This document shows, one piece after another, positions 29,333 to 38,580 of a stretch of DNA of 64,000 bases (positions within the stretch are counted from its first letter, which is position 1; each line of letters begins with the position of its first letter). Source of the stretch: Methanosarcina flavescens (GTDB lineage: Archaea > Halobacteriota > Methanosarcinia > Methanosarcinales > Methanosarcinaceae). The position numbers and the translations under genes were made by a program. Below the pieces are notes generated by a model. That model saw only the letters and a list, made by a program, of their open reading frames with translations. It was not told the DNA's origin and made no database searches. The stretch covers positions 2,108,001 to 2,172,000 of the forward strand of contig NZ_CP032683.1 in the NCBI RefSeq assembly GCF_001304615.2, read 5' to 3'.

Positions 29333-30400
29333 ATGAGTAAAAATATAAGTTTCATTGACGGGTTGGAGGGCATTCTGAAGTACAGGGAGATAGACATTAA
29401 CCAGCTGGTTGAGCTTCCTTATGATGCAGTTTCCTATCTGCTTATCCTGGGAGAACTCCCTGGAGATCAGGAACTTGCCGAATATTCAGCCCGCCTGCAT
29501 GGGGAACGTGAGATCAACAGGGAGGCGATTGATGTTATCCGTATGTGCAATCTCAGCATTGACTCTATAGAAGCGCTGCGTACAATCGTTTCTTTCATAT
29601 CACAGTTCGATCCGGATATTAACGACAACTCTCCTGAAGGAAATATGAGAAAAGCCATACGGTTAATTGCCAAGATTCCAACCATAGTTGCTGCATATCA
29701 TAGAATTGCAAATGGGAGAGAACCCGTGCCTCCTGACCCCTCCATCTCCCATGGAGCTAACTTCCTTTACATGATAAAAGGAAGCAAACCAAGTGATTTG
29801 GAAGCTGAGGTCATGGAAAAAGACTTTATCCTCAGCGCTGAACACGAACTAAATGCATCTACTTTTTCTTCAAGAGTTACTGCCTCTACCCTTTCTGACC
29901 TCTATTCTGCTGTTGTTTCCGGACTCTGTACCCTTAAAGGCCCTCTGCATGGAGGGGCGAGGGCAGAAGTTATGGCCATGATTGAAGAGATCGGTTCCTC
30001 GGAAAACGCAGAAAAATTTGTTCTTGAGAAAGTTGCAAATAAAGAAAAGATCATGGGTTTCGGGCACCGCGTATATAAGACCTATGATCCAAGGGGCAAG
30101 GTGTTCAAACAACTCTCCAGGCAACTTGCAGAGGCAAAAGGGGATATGCACTGGTATGAAATAGCCGAGGCAATAGAAAACACAGTCCTCCGCGAGCTTG
30201 TAGAGAAAAAAGGGAAGCCAATCTACCCCAATGTCGATTTCTATTCGGGAGTTATTTATAAGTATTTGGATATTCCCCCTAAACTTGCAACATCCATTTT
30301 CGCAATCGGCAGGGTCTCCGGCTGGATAGCTCATTGCTTTGACCAGTATGAGAAGAAAAGGATCATAAGGCCCAGAGCTTTCATGCTTGATGAATGTTGA
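29333..30400 (+). CDS. gltA: Citrate synthase
   Basis: A 355-residue short-type citrate synthase, condensing acetyl-CoA and oxaloacetate. Active-site residues are visible: His171 (SAEHELNAST), His206 (GPLHGGA), His245 (GFGHRVYKTYDPRG) and Asp302 (YPNVDFYSG). Length fits archaeal and Gram-positive forms. GAGG lies before the ATG. It follows aconitase in the same direction, though a terminator-like hairpin and a MITE now lie between, so it may depend on its own promoter (TATTATATTCC-like tract near 29140-29152 or AATATACTTATTCG near 29180). Confidence 0.95.
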   Translation: MSKNISFIDGLEGILKYREIDINQLVELPYDAVSYLLILGELPGDQELAEYSARLHGEREINREAIDVIRMCNLSIDSIEALRTIVSFISQFDPDINDNSPEGNMRKAIRLIAKIPTIVAAYHRIANGREPVPPDPSISHGANFLYMIKGSKPSDLEAEVMEKDFILSAEHELNASTFSSRVTASTLSDLYSAVVSGLCTLKGPLHGGARAEVMAMIEEIGSSENAEKFVLEKVANKEKIMGFGHRVYKTYDPRGKVFKQLSRQLAEAKGDMHWYEIAEAIENTVLRELVEKKGKPIYPNVDFYSGVIYKYLDIPPKLATSIFAIGRVSGWIAHCFDQYEKKRIIRPRAFMLDEC

Positions 30401-30602
30401 GATAATTTTTTGGTCAGGCGAAACCGTTCCCTAAACCGTTGTACTGCGACCGTTGCGCCGGTTGATCACCAACTGTTGCGCCACTTGACCACGCCGACCA
30501 CGCTGTTTTAGTTAAAGCATGGTTTGATCAAACTCTTTCTGCAAAAGTTTTCGGTCAAGCTTTTTTTGAAAAGGCTTGTGGTCAAGCAATTTGTTAAATG
30601 GT

Positions 30603-30630
30603 TGTCAGACAATCTTTTTATTATCTGACA
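30603..30630. promoter_or_regulatory. Inverted repeat upstream of the mevalonate-pathway trio
   Basis: TGTCAGA (30603-30609) and TCTGACA (30624-30630) flank TTTTTATTA, which is the likely TATA region; the ATG follows 22 nt later, so the transcript may be leaderless and the repeat an operator. The spacer from 30401 also has several GGTCAAGC and GACCACGC words of unclear meaning. Confidence 0.4.
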
Positions 30631-30652
30631 GCTTTTTGATATCCAGATACCC

Positions 30653-31927
30653 ATGAGTTTTAGAGCTTTTATCGACCAGTTAAAGGAAAATGGAAGACTG
30701 GTAGAGATTTCTCAGCCTGTTTCTCCGAGGTTTGAAGCTTCAAGAATTGCAAAAACTGCAAAGAGCCCGGTTCTTTTCCATGATGTTTCGGGTTCGAAGG
30801 TCATCATGAACCTGCTTGGATCAAGAGAAGAACTGGCTTCAATGCTAGGAGTTCCTAAAAAAGAAATCATAAGGAGGCTTTCTGAAGTTTCTCCTGAAGG
30901 TGAGGTGAGGCTGGTGTCAGAATCTCCAACCCTTGAGGTTATAGAAGACGAGGTTGACTTGACAAAACTTCCTATCCTTACACATTTTGAAAAAGACGGA
31001 GCCCCTTATATAACCGCGGGGATTGTAGTTTCCGAGTACAGGGGTACAATTAATGCTTCCATTCACCGTCTTATGCTTGCAGGAAAAGATAAGCTCGCAG
31101 CCCGTCTGGTTCCTCCGAGACATACTTATCTACTGTATAAAAAAGCCGCGGAAAAAGGAGAACCTTTACCTGTTGCAATTGTGCTTGGCTGCGACCCTAT
31201 AATTATTTACGCGACCTCAACAAGGGTTCCTGTTGGGAAAGAATTCGAGTACGCAGCCGCCCTGAGAGGAGCCCCTGTTGAACTTTTTGAGTGCTCAAAC
31301 GGAGTAAAAGTTCCTCACTCGGAAATCGTGCTTGAAGGTTACGTTGATCCCGTGGAAATGGTTCATGAGGGACCTTTTGTGGACATTACGGGAACTTACG
31401 ACGTGGTGAGAAAAGAGCCTGTTATCCATATAACCCGAATTATTCATAGAAAAGACCCGATCTACCATGGAATTCTGCCAGCAGGCCCTGAACATCTCCT
31501 GATGATGGGGGTGCCTTATGAACCAAGAATCTACAGAGCTGTCGGAGAGGTCACTACCGTAAGAAACGTAGTGTTGACAGAAGGGGGATGCTGCTATCTT
31601 CATGCAGTCGTTCAGATCGAGAAGCAGACTGAAGGAGACGGGAAAAATGCCATTATGGCAGCCTTTGCAGCTCACACCAGCCTTAAACATGTGGTGGTTG
31701 TGGACGAAGATATAAATATTTTCGACCCGAATGATGTTGAGTTTGCAATTGCCACGAGGGTCAAAGGGGATATGGATATTCTTATTATTCCTAATGTCCG
31801 GGGCAGTTCCCTGGACCCGCGAGGAGCTTCTGACGGAACGACCACAAAAGTGGGAATTGATGCAACAAAGGTTCTTACCGAAAAAGAAAATTTTGAAAGG
31901 GCAGTAATTCCCGAAGTTAACGAGTGA
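30653..31927 (+). CDS. UbiD-family decarboxylase, trans-anhydromevalonate 5-phosphate decarboxylase
   Basis: A 424-residue UbiD-type enzyme, which uses prenylated FMN to decarboxylate unsaturated acids. Family blocks include SFRAFIDQL at the start, NASIHRLMLAGKDKLAARLVPPRH near 135, KVPHSEIVLEGYVDPVEMVHEGPFVDITGTYD near 220 and TEGGCCYLHAVVQI near 310. It is directly followed by both subunits of aconitase X. In the archaeal mevalonate route shown for Methanosarcina mazei, this pair of enzymes turns mevalonate 5-phosphate into isopentenyl phosphate by dehydration then decarboxylation. Context makes this function very likely rather than ubiquinone or aromatic acid metabolism. The flavin prenyltransferase it needs is not in the window. 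Confidence 0.92.
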   Translation: MSFRAFIDQLKENGRLVEISQPVSPRFEASRIAKTAKSPVLFHDVSGSKVIMNLLGSREELASMLGVPKKEIIRRLSEVSPEGEVRLVSESPTLEVIEDEVDLTKLPILTHFEKDGAPYITAGIVVSEYRGTINASIHRLMLAGKDKLAARLVPPRHTYLLYKKAAEKGEPLPVAIVLGCDPIIIYATSTRVPVGKEFEYAAALRGAPVELFECSNGVKVPHSEIVLEGYVDPVEMVHEGPFVDITGTYDVVRKEPVIHITRIIHRKDPIYHGILPAGPEHLLMMGVPYEPRIYRAVGEVTTVRNVVLTEGGCCYLHAVVQIEKQTEGDGKNAIMAAFAAHTSLKHVVVVDEDINIFDPNDVEFAIATRVKGDMDILIIPNVRGSSLDPRGASDGTTTKVGIDATKVLTEKENFERAVIPEVNE

Positions 31928-31933
31928 ATCTCA

Positions 31934-33142
31934 ATGTATCTTACAAAAGAAGAAGAACAGATCCTGAATGGAGAAGCAGGGGAGACTCTAAGGCAGGCTA
32001 TCGGGATCCTGGTAACCCTTGGAGACATTTACGGTGCAGACCGGCTCATACCAATTAAAAGCGCACAGATTGCAGGGGTTTCTTATAAAACTATAGGCGA
32101 CGCAGGTCTTGAATGGATTTCAGACCTCCAGGGCAGGGTTAAGGTTCCTGCGATCCTGAACCCTGCAGGGATGGATCTGGAAGACTGGGAAAGGCTAAGA
32201 ATCTCTCCCGAGTTTGCGGAAAAACAAAAGTTGATTATCCAGGCATATGCAAAATTGGGAATTCGCTGCGAATGTACATGCACGCCTTATACCCTTGAGG
32301 GCTTTGACACTGGTTACGGCGATCATCTGGCATGGAGTGAGTCGTCAGCTGTTTCTTATGCAAATTCCGTGCTTGGAGCCAGGACAAACCGTGAAGGGGG
32401 ACCATCAGCCCTTTCTGCGGCGCTTCTAGGGAAAACTGCAAATTATGGGTTCCATCTGGACGAAAATCGTGTGCCTGAAATCTCAATTCATGTAGAATCT
32501 CCACTTAAAGGATCGGATTATGGTGCACTCGGGTATATAGCCGGTAAACTTGCAGGAAGCAGAGTACCCGTTTTTCATCTCAGAACTACCCCCGACGCAG
32601 ATGAATTGAAAGCGATTGGAGCTGCAATGGCAGCTTCAGGGGCAGTTGCACTTTACCACGTGGAAGGAGTCACGCCCGAGATTCGCAGGCTGAATTTTGA
32701 AGATCCTGAGGAAAAGATAACTATTGAGAGAAAGCAGCTTGATGAGGTTTATGAGACCCTGACTAAAGTTACCAGAGAGCCCGAACTGATAACTATAGGG
32801 TGCCCTCACTGCTCGGCAACTGAACTCGAAAAGGTAGCCAAACTCCTGAAAGGAAAAACTGTTTCGAAAGAACTCTGGATCTTTACTTCAAGGGAACTTG
32901 TAAAGCACTATCCTGAGTATATAAAGACTATTGAAAAAAGTGGAGCTAAAGTCGTCTGTGATACCTGTATGGTAGTCTCTCCTGCTACCAACCGATATTC
33001 CTGCGTTATGGTAAACTCAGGGAAAGCTCTTGCTTACGTGCCAGGGATGTGCGGGGCTGAAGCCGTATATGGAAATATGGAGATGTGTATTGAAGAGGCA
33101 GTCGGCGGCAGCACAGCAAAGAAAGAAGGTGGTTCCCATTAA
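31934..33142 (+). CDS. Phosphomevalonate dehydratase large subunit (aconitase X catalytic domain)
   Basis: A 402-residue protein of the aconitase X family (DUF521). It dehydrates mevalonate 5-phosphate to trans-anhydromevalonate 5-phosphate. Conserved blocks are MYLTKEEEQILNGEAG, CECTCTPYTLEG near 113, WSESSAVSYANSVLGARTNREGGPSAL near 132, and cysteines GCPHCSATE (288-296) and VCDTCMVVSPATNRYSC that supply the iron-sulfur cluster. It begins 6 nt after the UbiD-type gene and overlaps the small subunit, so all three are one transcription unit making isoprenoid lipid precursors. Confidence 0.93.
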   Translation: MYLTKEEEQILNGEAGETLRQAIGILVTLGDIYGADRLIPIKSAQIAGVSYKTIGDAGLEWISDLQGRVKVPAILNPAGMDLEDWERLRISPEFAEKQKLIIQAYAKLGIRCECTCTPYTLEGFDTGYGDHLAWSESSAVSYANSVLGARTNREGGPSALSAALLGKTANYGFHLDENRVPEISIHVESPLKGSDYGALGYIAGKLAGSRVPVFHLRTTPDADELKAIGAAMAASGAVALYHVEGVTPEIRRLNFEDPEEKITIERKQLDEVYETLTKVTREPELITIGCPHCSATELEKVAKLLKGKTVSKELWIFTSRELVKHYPEYIKTIEKSGAKVVCDTCMVVSPATNRYSCVMVNSGKALAYVPGMCGAEAVYGNMEMCIEEAVGGSTAKKEGGSH

Positions 33143-33581
33143 ACTTAAAGGCAGGGCAATCTCCAGAGGATGTGCAAAAGGGGAAGTACTGCTTTCCAGA
33201 GACCCTATTTCCTTCCTTGGAAGTATAGACTCGAAAACCGGGGTCGTAGTTGAGGAAAATCACGCCCTTGAAGGAAAATCAATTCAGGGTAAGGTTCTCA
33301 TTTTTCCTCACGGAAAAGGCTCTACAGTTGGCTCATATGTTATGTATCAGCTGAAAAAAAACGGAACTGCGCCTGCAGCAATAATAAATCTGGAAACTGA
33401 ACCTATAGTTGCAGTTGGAGCCATTATTTCCGAAATCCCACTTGTTGATATGCTCGAAAGAAACCCTTACGAAGTATTAAATAATGGAGATCTTGTTCTG
33501 GTTAACGGAAATGGAGGATATATTGAACTTATTAAACCGGAGGCAGGTAAAACTGAAATGAGCAAGACTGAAAACATGTAA
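33129..33581 (+). CDS. Phosphomevalonate dehydratase small subunit (DUF126)
   Basis: A 150-residue swivel-domain protein; LKGRAISRGCAKGEVLLSRDP, FPHGKGSTVGSYVMY and NGNGGYIELI are typical of DUF126, the small subunit of aconitase X. The GTG at 33129 gives the family N-terminus and follows AGAAGG, overlapping the large-subunit gene by 14 nt; an earlier in-frame ATG (33030) would read through that gene and add 33 unrelated residues. The last residues (TEMSKTENM) are unlike the family. Confidence 0.88.
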   Translation: MVPIKLKGRAISRGCAKGEVLLSRDPISFLGSIDSKTGVVVEENHALEGKSIQGKVLIFPHGKGSTVGSYVMYQLKKNGTAPAAIINLETEPIVAVGAIISEIPLVDMLERNPYEVLNNGDLVLVNGNGGYIELIKPEAGKTEMSKTENM

Positions 33582-33700
33582 AACTGAGAGCAGGCAAATT
33601 AAAAAGTTAATCCGCAAAATGAAAATGATGGTTCAGTTCTAAAAGCTGAAAATGAATAAACCTGAATATTAAATCTTAAGCTGGGAGTAGGAACTCCAAA

Positions 33701-34813
33701 ATGAACCGGGAAAACCACAAGAAAGATAGAGGAAAATTCAACGCTGAGGAAACAGTTTCGCGTTTATATCCTTTTATAGTCAGAGTATTTGACGTGTATG
33801 AGATCCAGAACTCCGGAGAAACCCTTTATTTCTACGGAACTCCTAGAGTCGATGCTGAGACTCTCACCGGGGAACTCTGGGAGCCTTTACAACACTTTGG
33901 GTTCGAATGTGTGCTGAAGTACGAGCTTGGGGAGTATATACTGCTGGTCTCTCCTGAAAAGAAGGCAAAGGAAAAAATCTGGCTAAATCTTGTCCTTTTT
34001 ATAACGACTTTTTTTACAACCATGGTTTGTGGAGCCTGGATGTTTGGAGTAAACCTTGAAGAAGAACCTTTCCAGCTTTTCCAAGGATTATCTTTTACAC
34101 TTGCGATAATGGCGGTTCTCGGTTCCCATGAGATGGCTCACTATGCTATGGCCAGGTATCATGGAATGAAGGCATCCCTTCCGTATTTCATTCCTTTTCC
34201 CACTTTCATTGGCACTATGGGAGCGGTGATCCGCTACAAAGGACCTGTGCCCAGCAGGAAAGCGCTTTTCGACGTGGGAATCGCGGGGCCTCTGGCAGGT
34301 CTGCTTATGTCAGTTGCTGTTACTATTATAGGGCTTAACCTTGAGATGCCAGCAGTAAAACCCCTTCCTGATTCTATGATGTTTGATCTTGGGTTGCCTC
34401 CTCTTTTTGTATTTATCCAGACTCTTGTCGGAGCTACAGGGCAAAATCTGCATCCTGTAGCTTTTGCGGGTTGGGTAGGAATGTTTGTAACCCTGCTTAA
34501 CCTTCTTCCGGCAGGGCAGCTTGACGGCGGGCACATCCTCAGGGCAATGATGGGAAAAAAAGCTGAAAAAATCTCATTTCTTATGCCACGTATCCTGTTC
34601 CTTACAGGGATTTATGTAATTTACTGGCTGAAAGAAGACGGTGCTATATGGATTTTCTGGGCTCTTTTCCTTTGGGTTTTTGCAGCAGCAGGGCATCCTT
34701 CCCCTCTGCATGACAAAGTAGAACTTGACAAAAAACGCATCCTTCTAGGGATCATTACCTTTATCCTGGGATTTCTTTGCTTTACTCTGATCCCCTTTAA
34801 GCCGATTTCCTGA
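33701..34813 (+). CDS. Site-2 protease-like membrane metalloprotease (M50)
   Basis: A 370-residue integral membrane protein with a soluble N-terminal domain of about 90 residues. The zinc site is HExxH at 143-147 (SHEMAH), with the third ligand Asp275 in LLPAGQLDGGH; PYFIPFPTFIGTMGAVIRYK is the usual block between. About seven spans. Site-2 proteases cut membrane-bound factors within the bilayer. It carries no PDZ domain. The substrate is unknown and the neighbours (isoprenoid and radical SAM genes) do not suggest one. Confidence 0.88.
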   Translation: MNRENHKKDRGKFNAEETVSRLYPFIVRVFDVYEIQNSGETLYFYGTPRVDAETLTGELWEPLQHFGFECVLKYELGEYILLVSPEKKAKEKIWLNLVLFITTFFTTMVCGAWMFGVNLEEEPFQLFQGLSFTLAIMAVLGSHEMAHYAMARYHGMKASLPYFIPFPTFIGTMGAVIRYKGPVPSRKALFDVGIAGPLAGLLMSVAVTIIGLNLEMPAVKPLPDSMMFDLGLPPLFVFIQTLVGATGQNLHPVAFAGWVGMFVTLLNLLPAGQLDGGHILRAMMGKKAEKISFLMPRILFLTGIYVIYWLKEDGAIWIFWALFLWVFAAAGHPSPLHDKVELDKKRILLGIITFILGFLCFTLIPFKPIS

Positions 34814-34850
34814 AAAAAGACCTGAAATTTTAGAAAACGGAGGAAAAATA

Positions 34851-35975
34851 ATGGACGTACACTTCCGGTACAACAAGAAGAACTCTTACAGCTTTGCAGT
34901 CCTTTCTCCTTTACTACCGGAAGCCGGTTTTGTAGACAAGCCTGTAAACGGAATAATGATCTACAGTTTTACAACACGCCAGGCAGCAAGAGTTTTCATG
35001 GAAGTGAAAAATGCAGGCACGGATTCGATTTTCATCGCAGGAGGCCCCCACCCTTCAGGGGCTCCGGAAGAGACGCTTGAATATTTTGACTATGTTGTGA
35101 TTGGGGAAGGAGAGGAAACCCTTCCGGAACTTGTAAAAGTAATCCAGGAAAGGAAAAATCCAGGAAAAGTACCTGGCATTGCATACAGAGATAGAGAAAC
35201 GGGTTCAGTTGTTATAACTCCGAAAAGAGCCTATGCAAATCTTGATTCCTATCCCTGTTTCAATCCTGAGAAACTCCGGGCTCCGATTGAAATTAGCAGG
35301 GGGTGCCCCTGGGGTTGCAAGTACTGCCAGACTCCCAGGCTTTTCGGAAGAGAAGTAAGGCACAGAAGCATAGATTCCATTGTAAAAAACGCAAGGCATT
35401 ATAATGACCTCCGCTTTATAGCTTCCAATGCTTTTGGCTACGGAAGTAATGGGATCCATCCAAGGTTTGATAAGGTGGAGAAATTACTTTCGACACTTTA
35501 TAAACTTCCTGATAAGAAAATCTTCTTCGGGACATTCCCTTCTGAGGTGCGTCCGGAATTTGTGACTGATAAGTCGGCTGAACTTGTGAGGACGTACTGC
35601 GCAAACGATACACTTAGCCTTGGGGCTCAGTCCGGCAGTGACCGAATTCTAAAAGAGATACGAAGAGGACATACCGTGGGTGACAGCATTTCAGCAGTTG
35701 AGTGCTGCCTGGAGCATGAAATTATCCCTGCAGTTGATTTTATCTTTGGTCTTCCCACTGAGACCGAAGAAGATCAGGAAAAAAGCCTTGACCTTGTCCG
35801 CTGGATCTGTAAGAAAGGAGGCACGGTAAGAGCCCATTACCTTACTCCTCTGCCAGGCACTCCATATGAGTCGGCTGTTCCGGCAGAGGTTAGTGACCGT
35901 GTAAGGCGAGAACTCGGAAAATTTGCCCTCAGCGGCAAACTCACAGGATATTGGGAGAAACCATTCAAAGTCTGA
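34851..35975 (+). CDS. Radical SAM protein with B12-binding-like N-terminal domain
   Basis: A 374-residue protein. Residues 1-100 resemble a cobalamin-binding domain (IFIAGGPHPSGAPEE, YVVIGEGEET) although a DxHxxG motif is not evident. The radical SAM cluster motif CPWGCKYC gives Cys152, Cys156 and Cys159, followed by SLGAQSGSDRILKEIRRGHT and FIFGLPTETEEDQ. It looks like the archaeal TIGR04013-type group of unknown reaction. GGAGG precedes the ATG. The gene follows the M50 protease by 37 nt and could share its transcript. Confidence 0.82.
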   Translation: MDVHFRYNKKNSYSFAVLSPLLPEAGFVDKPVNGIMIYSFTTRQAARVFMEVKNAGTDSIFIAGGPHPSGAPEETLEYFDYVVIGEGEETLPELVKVIQERKNPGKVPGIAYRDRETGSVVITPKRAYANLDSYPCFNPEKLRAPIEISRGCPWGCKYCQTPRLFGREVRHRSIDSIVKNARHYNDLRFIASNAFGYGSNGIHPRFDKVEKLLSTLYKLPDKKIFFGTFPSEVRPEFVTDKSAELVRTYCANDTLSLGAQSGSDRILKEIRRGHTVGDSISAVECCLEHEIIPAVDFIFGLPTETEEDQEKSLDLVRWICKKGGTVRAHYLTPLPGTPYESAVPAEVSDRVRRELGKFALSGKLTGYWEKPFKV

Positions 35976-36020
35976 AAAAAGTCAAATTAAGGAGATCAAA
36001 AAAGTCAAATTAAGGAGATC
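35975..36020. repeat. Perfect tandem duplication of 23 bp at the end of the radical SAM gene
   Basis: Two identical 23-bp units (35975-35997 and 35998-36020), each AAAAAAGTCAAATTAAGG plus AGATC. The first unit starts on the last base of the stop codon. Confidence 0.9.
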
Positions 36021-36949
36021 AGGTTAAGTCGGTATCTTGAATCACGGTATCGGCTTTGAAACCAGACCTCATCTCTGATTCGTAAACTTCCTGGGAACAA
36101 TTTGCACAAGTTATTTATTTTAGAGATATTCCGCATATGTTGTTTGTTTCTGATCTGTCAGTATCCTGGCTATCAACTCCATTAACCTGAGTTCGGATTC
36201 AGGTCAGTATTTTTTCTACTTTTTTCCAGTTTGTATTACATCTTAGGATATGCTTTACTCACTCCTCAATTTTTACTGAATTTATATCCTCCAAATTAAT
36301 TTACTGGTCTTTCACTTTTTTGATCTTGTATTTTCGATCGATCTTGTGTTTTTGATCTATCTGGTCTTTTCGATTGATCTTGTACTACCGGCTGTTCTTT
36401 TAGTCAAACAGCATTTCGAGTTCTTTGTATTTTTTCAGTATAGTGCAACGTTTTGAGCTTAGGAGGCTTTCATACTGACATACTTATATAATAAGGGAGG
36501 ATTCTTCGTTTTTAGTCCCATTAGTAATACTGCAATCAATGTATTTATAATTTGTTGCTACGAATTTCAAATTAATACTTACAGGTCGACAGTTAATCTG
36601 CAAAATTGAGCTCTTCCGCCTGAACCATATTTTGGAAGTATTCGTTTCTTTCCTCAGGGATACAGAAGATAATTTGTTAACTTTCAATCTTGCAGGTTAA
36701 AAATATTTTTAGGGCTGTTAAATGCCTAATAGAACTTCCGCTATCCATATTGACAATATGGGTCATCCACATTAGCTGTATGGGCTGTCTATATTGGCTA
36801 ATGGGCGCAGAGCACACATACCAGTAAGTCTGTGAAAAATATAAAAATAAGACGGTACAGCTTTTGATGTAGCTGTTTTCCGTGGTGCTATGCAGTTAAT
36901 TTGAATCTTTATTCTGGTGTTTTGCAGATCAGTTACAGAGTTATTCACT
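36021..36949. other. Convergent spacer with hairpins and GATC-rich repeats
   Basis: No supported gene between the convergent radical SAM and glmM genes. ACCTGA/TCAGGT (36185-36204) followed by T-runs is a possible terminator. Degenerate copies of GATCTTGTATTTTCGATC occur at 36318-36393. CCATATTG/CAATATGG (36745-36761) and CATTAGC/GCTAATG (36770-36803) form hairpins side by side, perhaps the glmM terminator on the other strand or a short RNA. Confidence 0.45.
36185..36220 (+). terminator. Hairpin with T-runs after the radical SAM gene
   Basis: ACCTGA (36185-36190) pairs with TCAGGT (36199-36204) over an 8-nt loop; ATTTTTTCTACTTTTTT follows. It is 210 nt past the stop, so assignment is tentative. 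Confidence 0.4.
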
Positions 36950-38308
36950 TTATTCGGGGGCTGAGGCTTTTTCCGCTCTTATAACCATTTGCAAGCCTTC
37001 TTGCATGAGTTCCTCGGCTCTTTCCTGCTTTTTTGCTTCGGCAAAGATCCGGAAAATCGGTTCCGTGCCTGAGGGGCGAATGAGAACCCAGCCATCTTCG
37101 TACCAGATCTTAATTCCATCAATAGTATCCATCTTATATCCAAGACCAGAGGCTTCGTTTTTTACTATTTCCATCGTGGTATGGATATTTACAGAGGGAA
37201 TTTTGGTTTTTGCGTTAAAATAATGAGGCACACTTTTAGCAAGTTCGGAAAGCCTGTTTCCTTTTGCCAGAATTTCAAGGATTTTGGCACAGGTCATTGC
37301 ACCGTCCCTACAATACTGATGTTTGGGGAAAATAAGGCCTCCATTGCCTTCACCTCCGAAAACCGCACCTACTTCCATCATTTTTCGGGCGACATTGATT
37401 GAGCCAACCGCTGTCCAGTAAAGTTCAACTCCTGCGTCTTTTGCTACATCAGCCATGCGTTGCGAAGAGCTAACAGGAGTTACTAAAGGACCTTTTTCAC
37501 ATTCAAGCATATATTTTGCCATCATAGCAAGCAAAACTTCCTCATTTAGAAATTCGCCATTCTCATCTATGAAGACTATTCTATCCGCATCCCCATCGTG
37601 GGCAGCTCCGAAATCGGCTCCAGTCATCTTCACAAGTTTGGAGAGCTCGGTTAAAGCATCGGGCGTAGGTTCAGGATTTCGCCAGGGGAAAATCCCATCG
37701 GGTTGAGCTCCAAGAGTCAGCACATTGCACCCCAATTCCCTGAGCAGGAATGGAAGAGTTAGCGAACCGGCTCCGCAGCCGGTATCAATAACTACCTTTA
37801 ACCTGCGGCTACGGATAGTTTCGGCGTCTACCGAATTGATAATGTTTCTGATATAGTAATCATTGGCTCCAGAATCAGTTCTGAAACTGCCGGTCTTTTC
37901 CCAGGATACAATAGAATATTTCCCTGAATAGTAAATTTTTTCAATTTCTTTTTCACCATCCCTGGGAAATTCCGTGCCATCACCGGCAATTAATTTAATC
38001 CCGTTATATTCTCTTGGGTTGTGGGAGGCGGTAATAACAATCCCTGCATCGGCATAGTCGCGCACATAAAACTGAATAGAAGGAGTAGGTAAAGTTCCCA
38101 CATCAATTACATTCAAACCTGTTGAAAGAGCCCCGGCAATTGCAGCGGATTTCAGCATCTGCCCCGAGATCCGGGTATCACAGCCTATAGCAACAGTGCC
38201 TTTCGAGCCCATATACGTACCAAGACTTCTAGCTAAATTGACTGCCAGTTCTGGATTTATATATTCGTTGGCGATACCACGTACACCGTTAGTTCCAAAT
38301 AATGCCAT
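36950..38308 (-). CDS. glmM: Phosphoglucosamine mutase / phosphohexomutase
   Basis: A 452-residue alpha-D-phosphohexomutase. FGTNGVRG at the N-terminus, phosphoserine loop TASHNP with Ser95, metal loop DGDADR near 240, and sugar-binding GEGNGG near 320 are all present, plus the C-terminal phosphate loop RPSGTEPIFRIF. In methanogens such enzymes convert glucosamine 6-phosphate to glucosamine 1-phosphate for UDP-N-acetylglucosamine; a phosphomannomutase role cannot be excluded. GGAGA lies before the ATG. Divergent from larE. Confidence 0.9.
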   Translation of the reverse strand: MALFGTNGVRGIANEYINPELAVNLARSLGTYMGSKGTVAIGCDTRISGQMLKSAAIAGALSTGLNVIDVGTLPTPSIQFYVRDYADAGIVITASHNPREYNGIKLIAGDGTEFPRDGEKEIEKIYYSGKYSIVSWEKTGSFRTDSGANDYYIRNIINSVDAETIRSRRLKVVIDTGCGAGSLTLPFLLRELGCNVLTLGAQPDGIFPWRNPEPTPDALTELSKLVKMTGADFGAAHDGDADRIVFIDENGEFLNEEVLLAMMAKYMLECEKGPLVTPVSSSQRMADVAKDAGVELYWTAVGSINVARKMMEVGAVFGGEGNGGLIFPKHQYCRDGAMTCAKILEILAKGNRLSELAKSVPHYFNAKTKIPSVNIHTTMEIVKNEASGLGYKMDTIDGIKIWYEDGWVLIRPSGTEPIFRIFAEAKKQERAEELMQEGLQMVIRAEKASAPE

Positions 38309-38580
38309 GTAAGGTCTCCTTCTTTGTGATTTGAGTGGATTATGCCATTGAGGCAGATTTGCTTTTTATTTGCAGCTATTATGGTAAACAAAGCTCAGCT
38401 TCTAATCAGAGCCTTTGCATAGGAATATTAAAACGATTTTAAAATGCTGCTTTTCCTGAAAATTCTAGAACCATGAAATATATTAAGTATTCAACACATT
38501 GATATTTTTTCCAATCATGTCAGGTAGCTGACTATAGGCTTGGCAAATACATATATCTTATTAGCTAAAATCCGTTACTA

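Noticed and set aside
36484-36687. 67-codon minus-strand ORF between the radical SAM gene and glmM
   Set aside because: No ribosome binding site or family; Ser/Asn/Lys-rich spacer translation.
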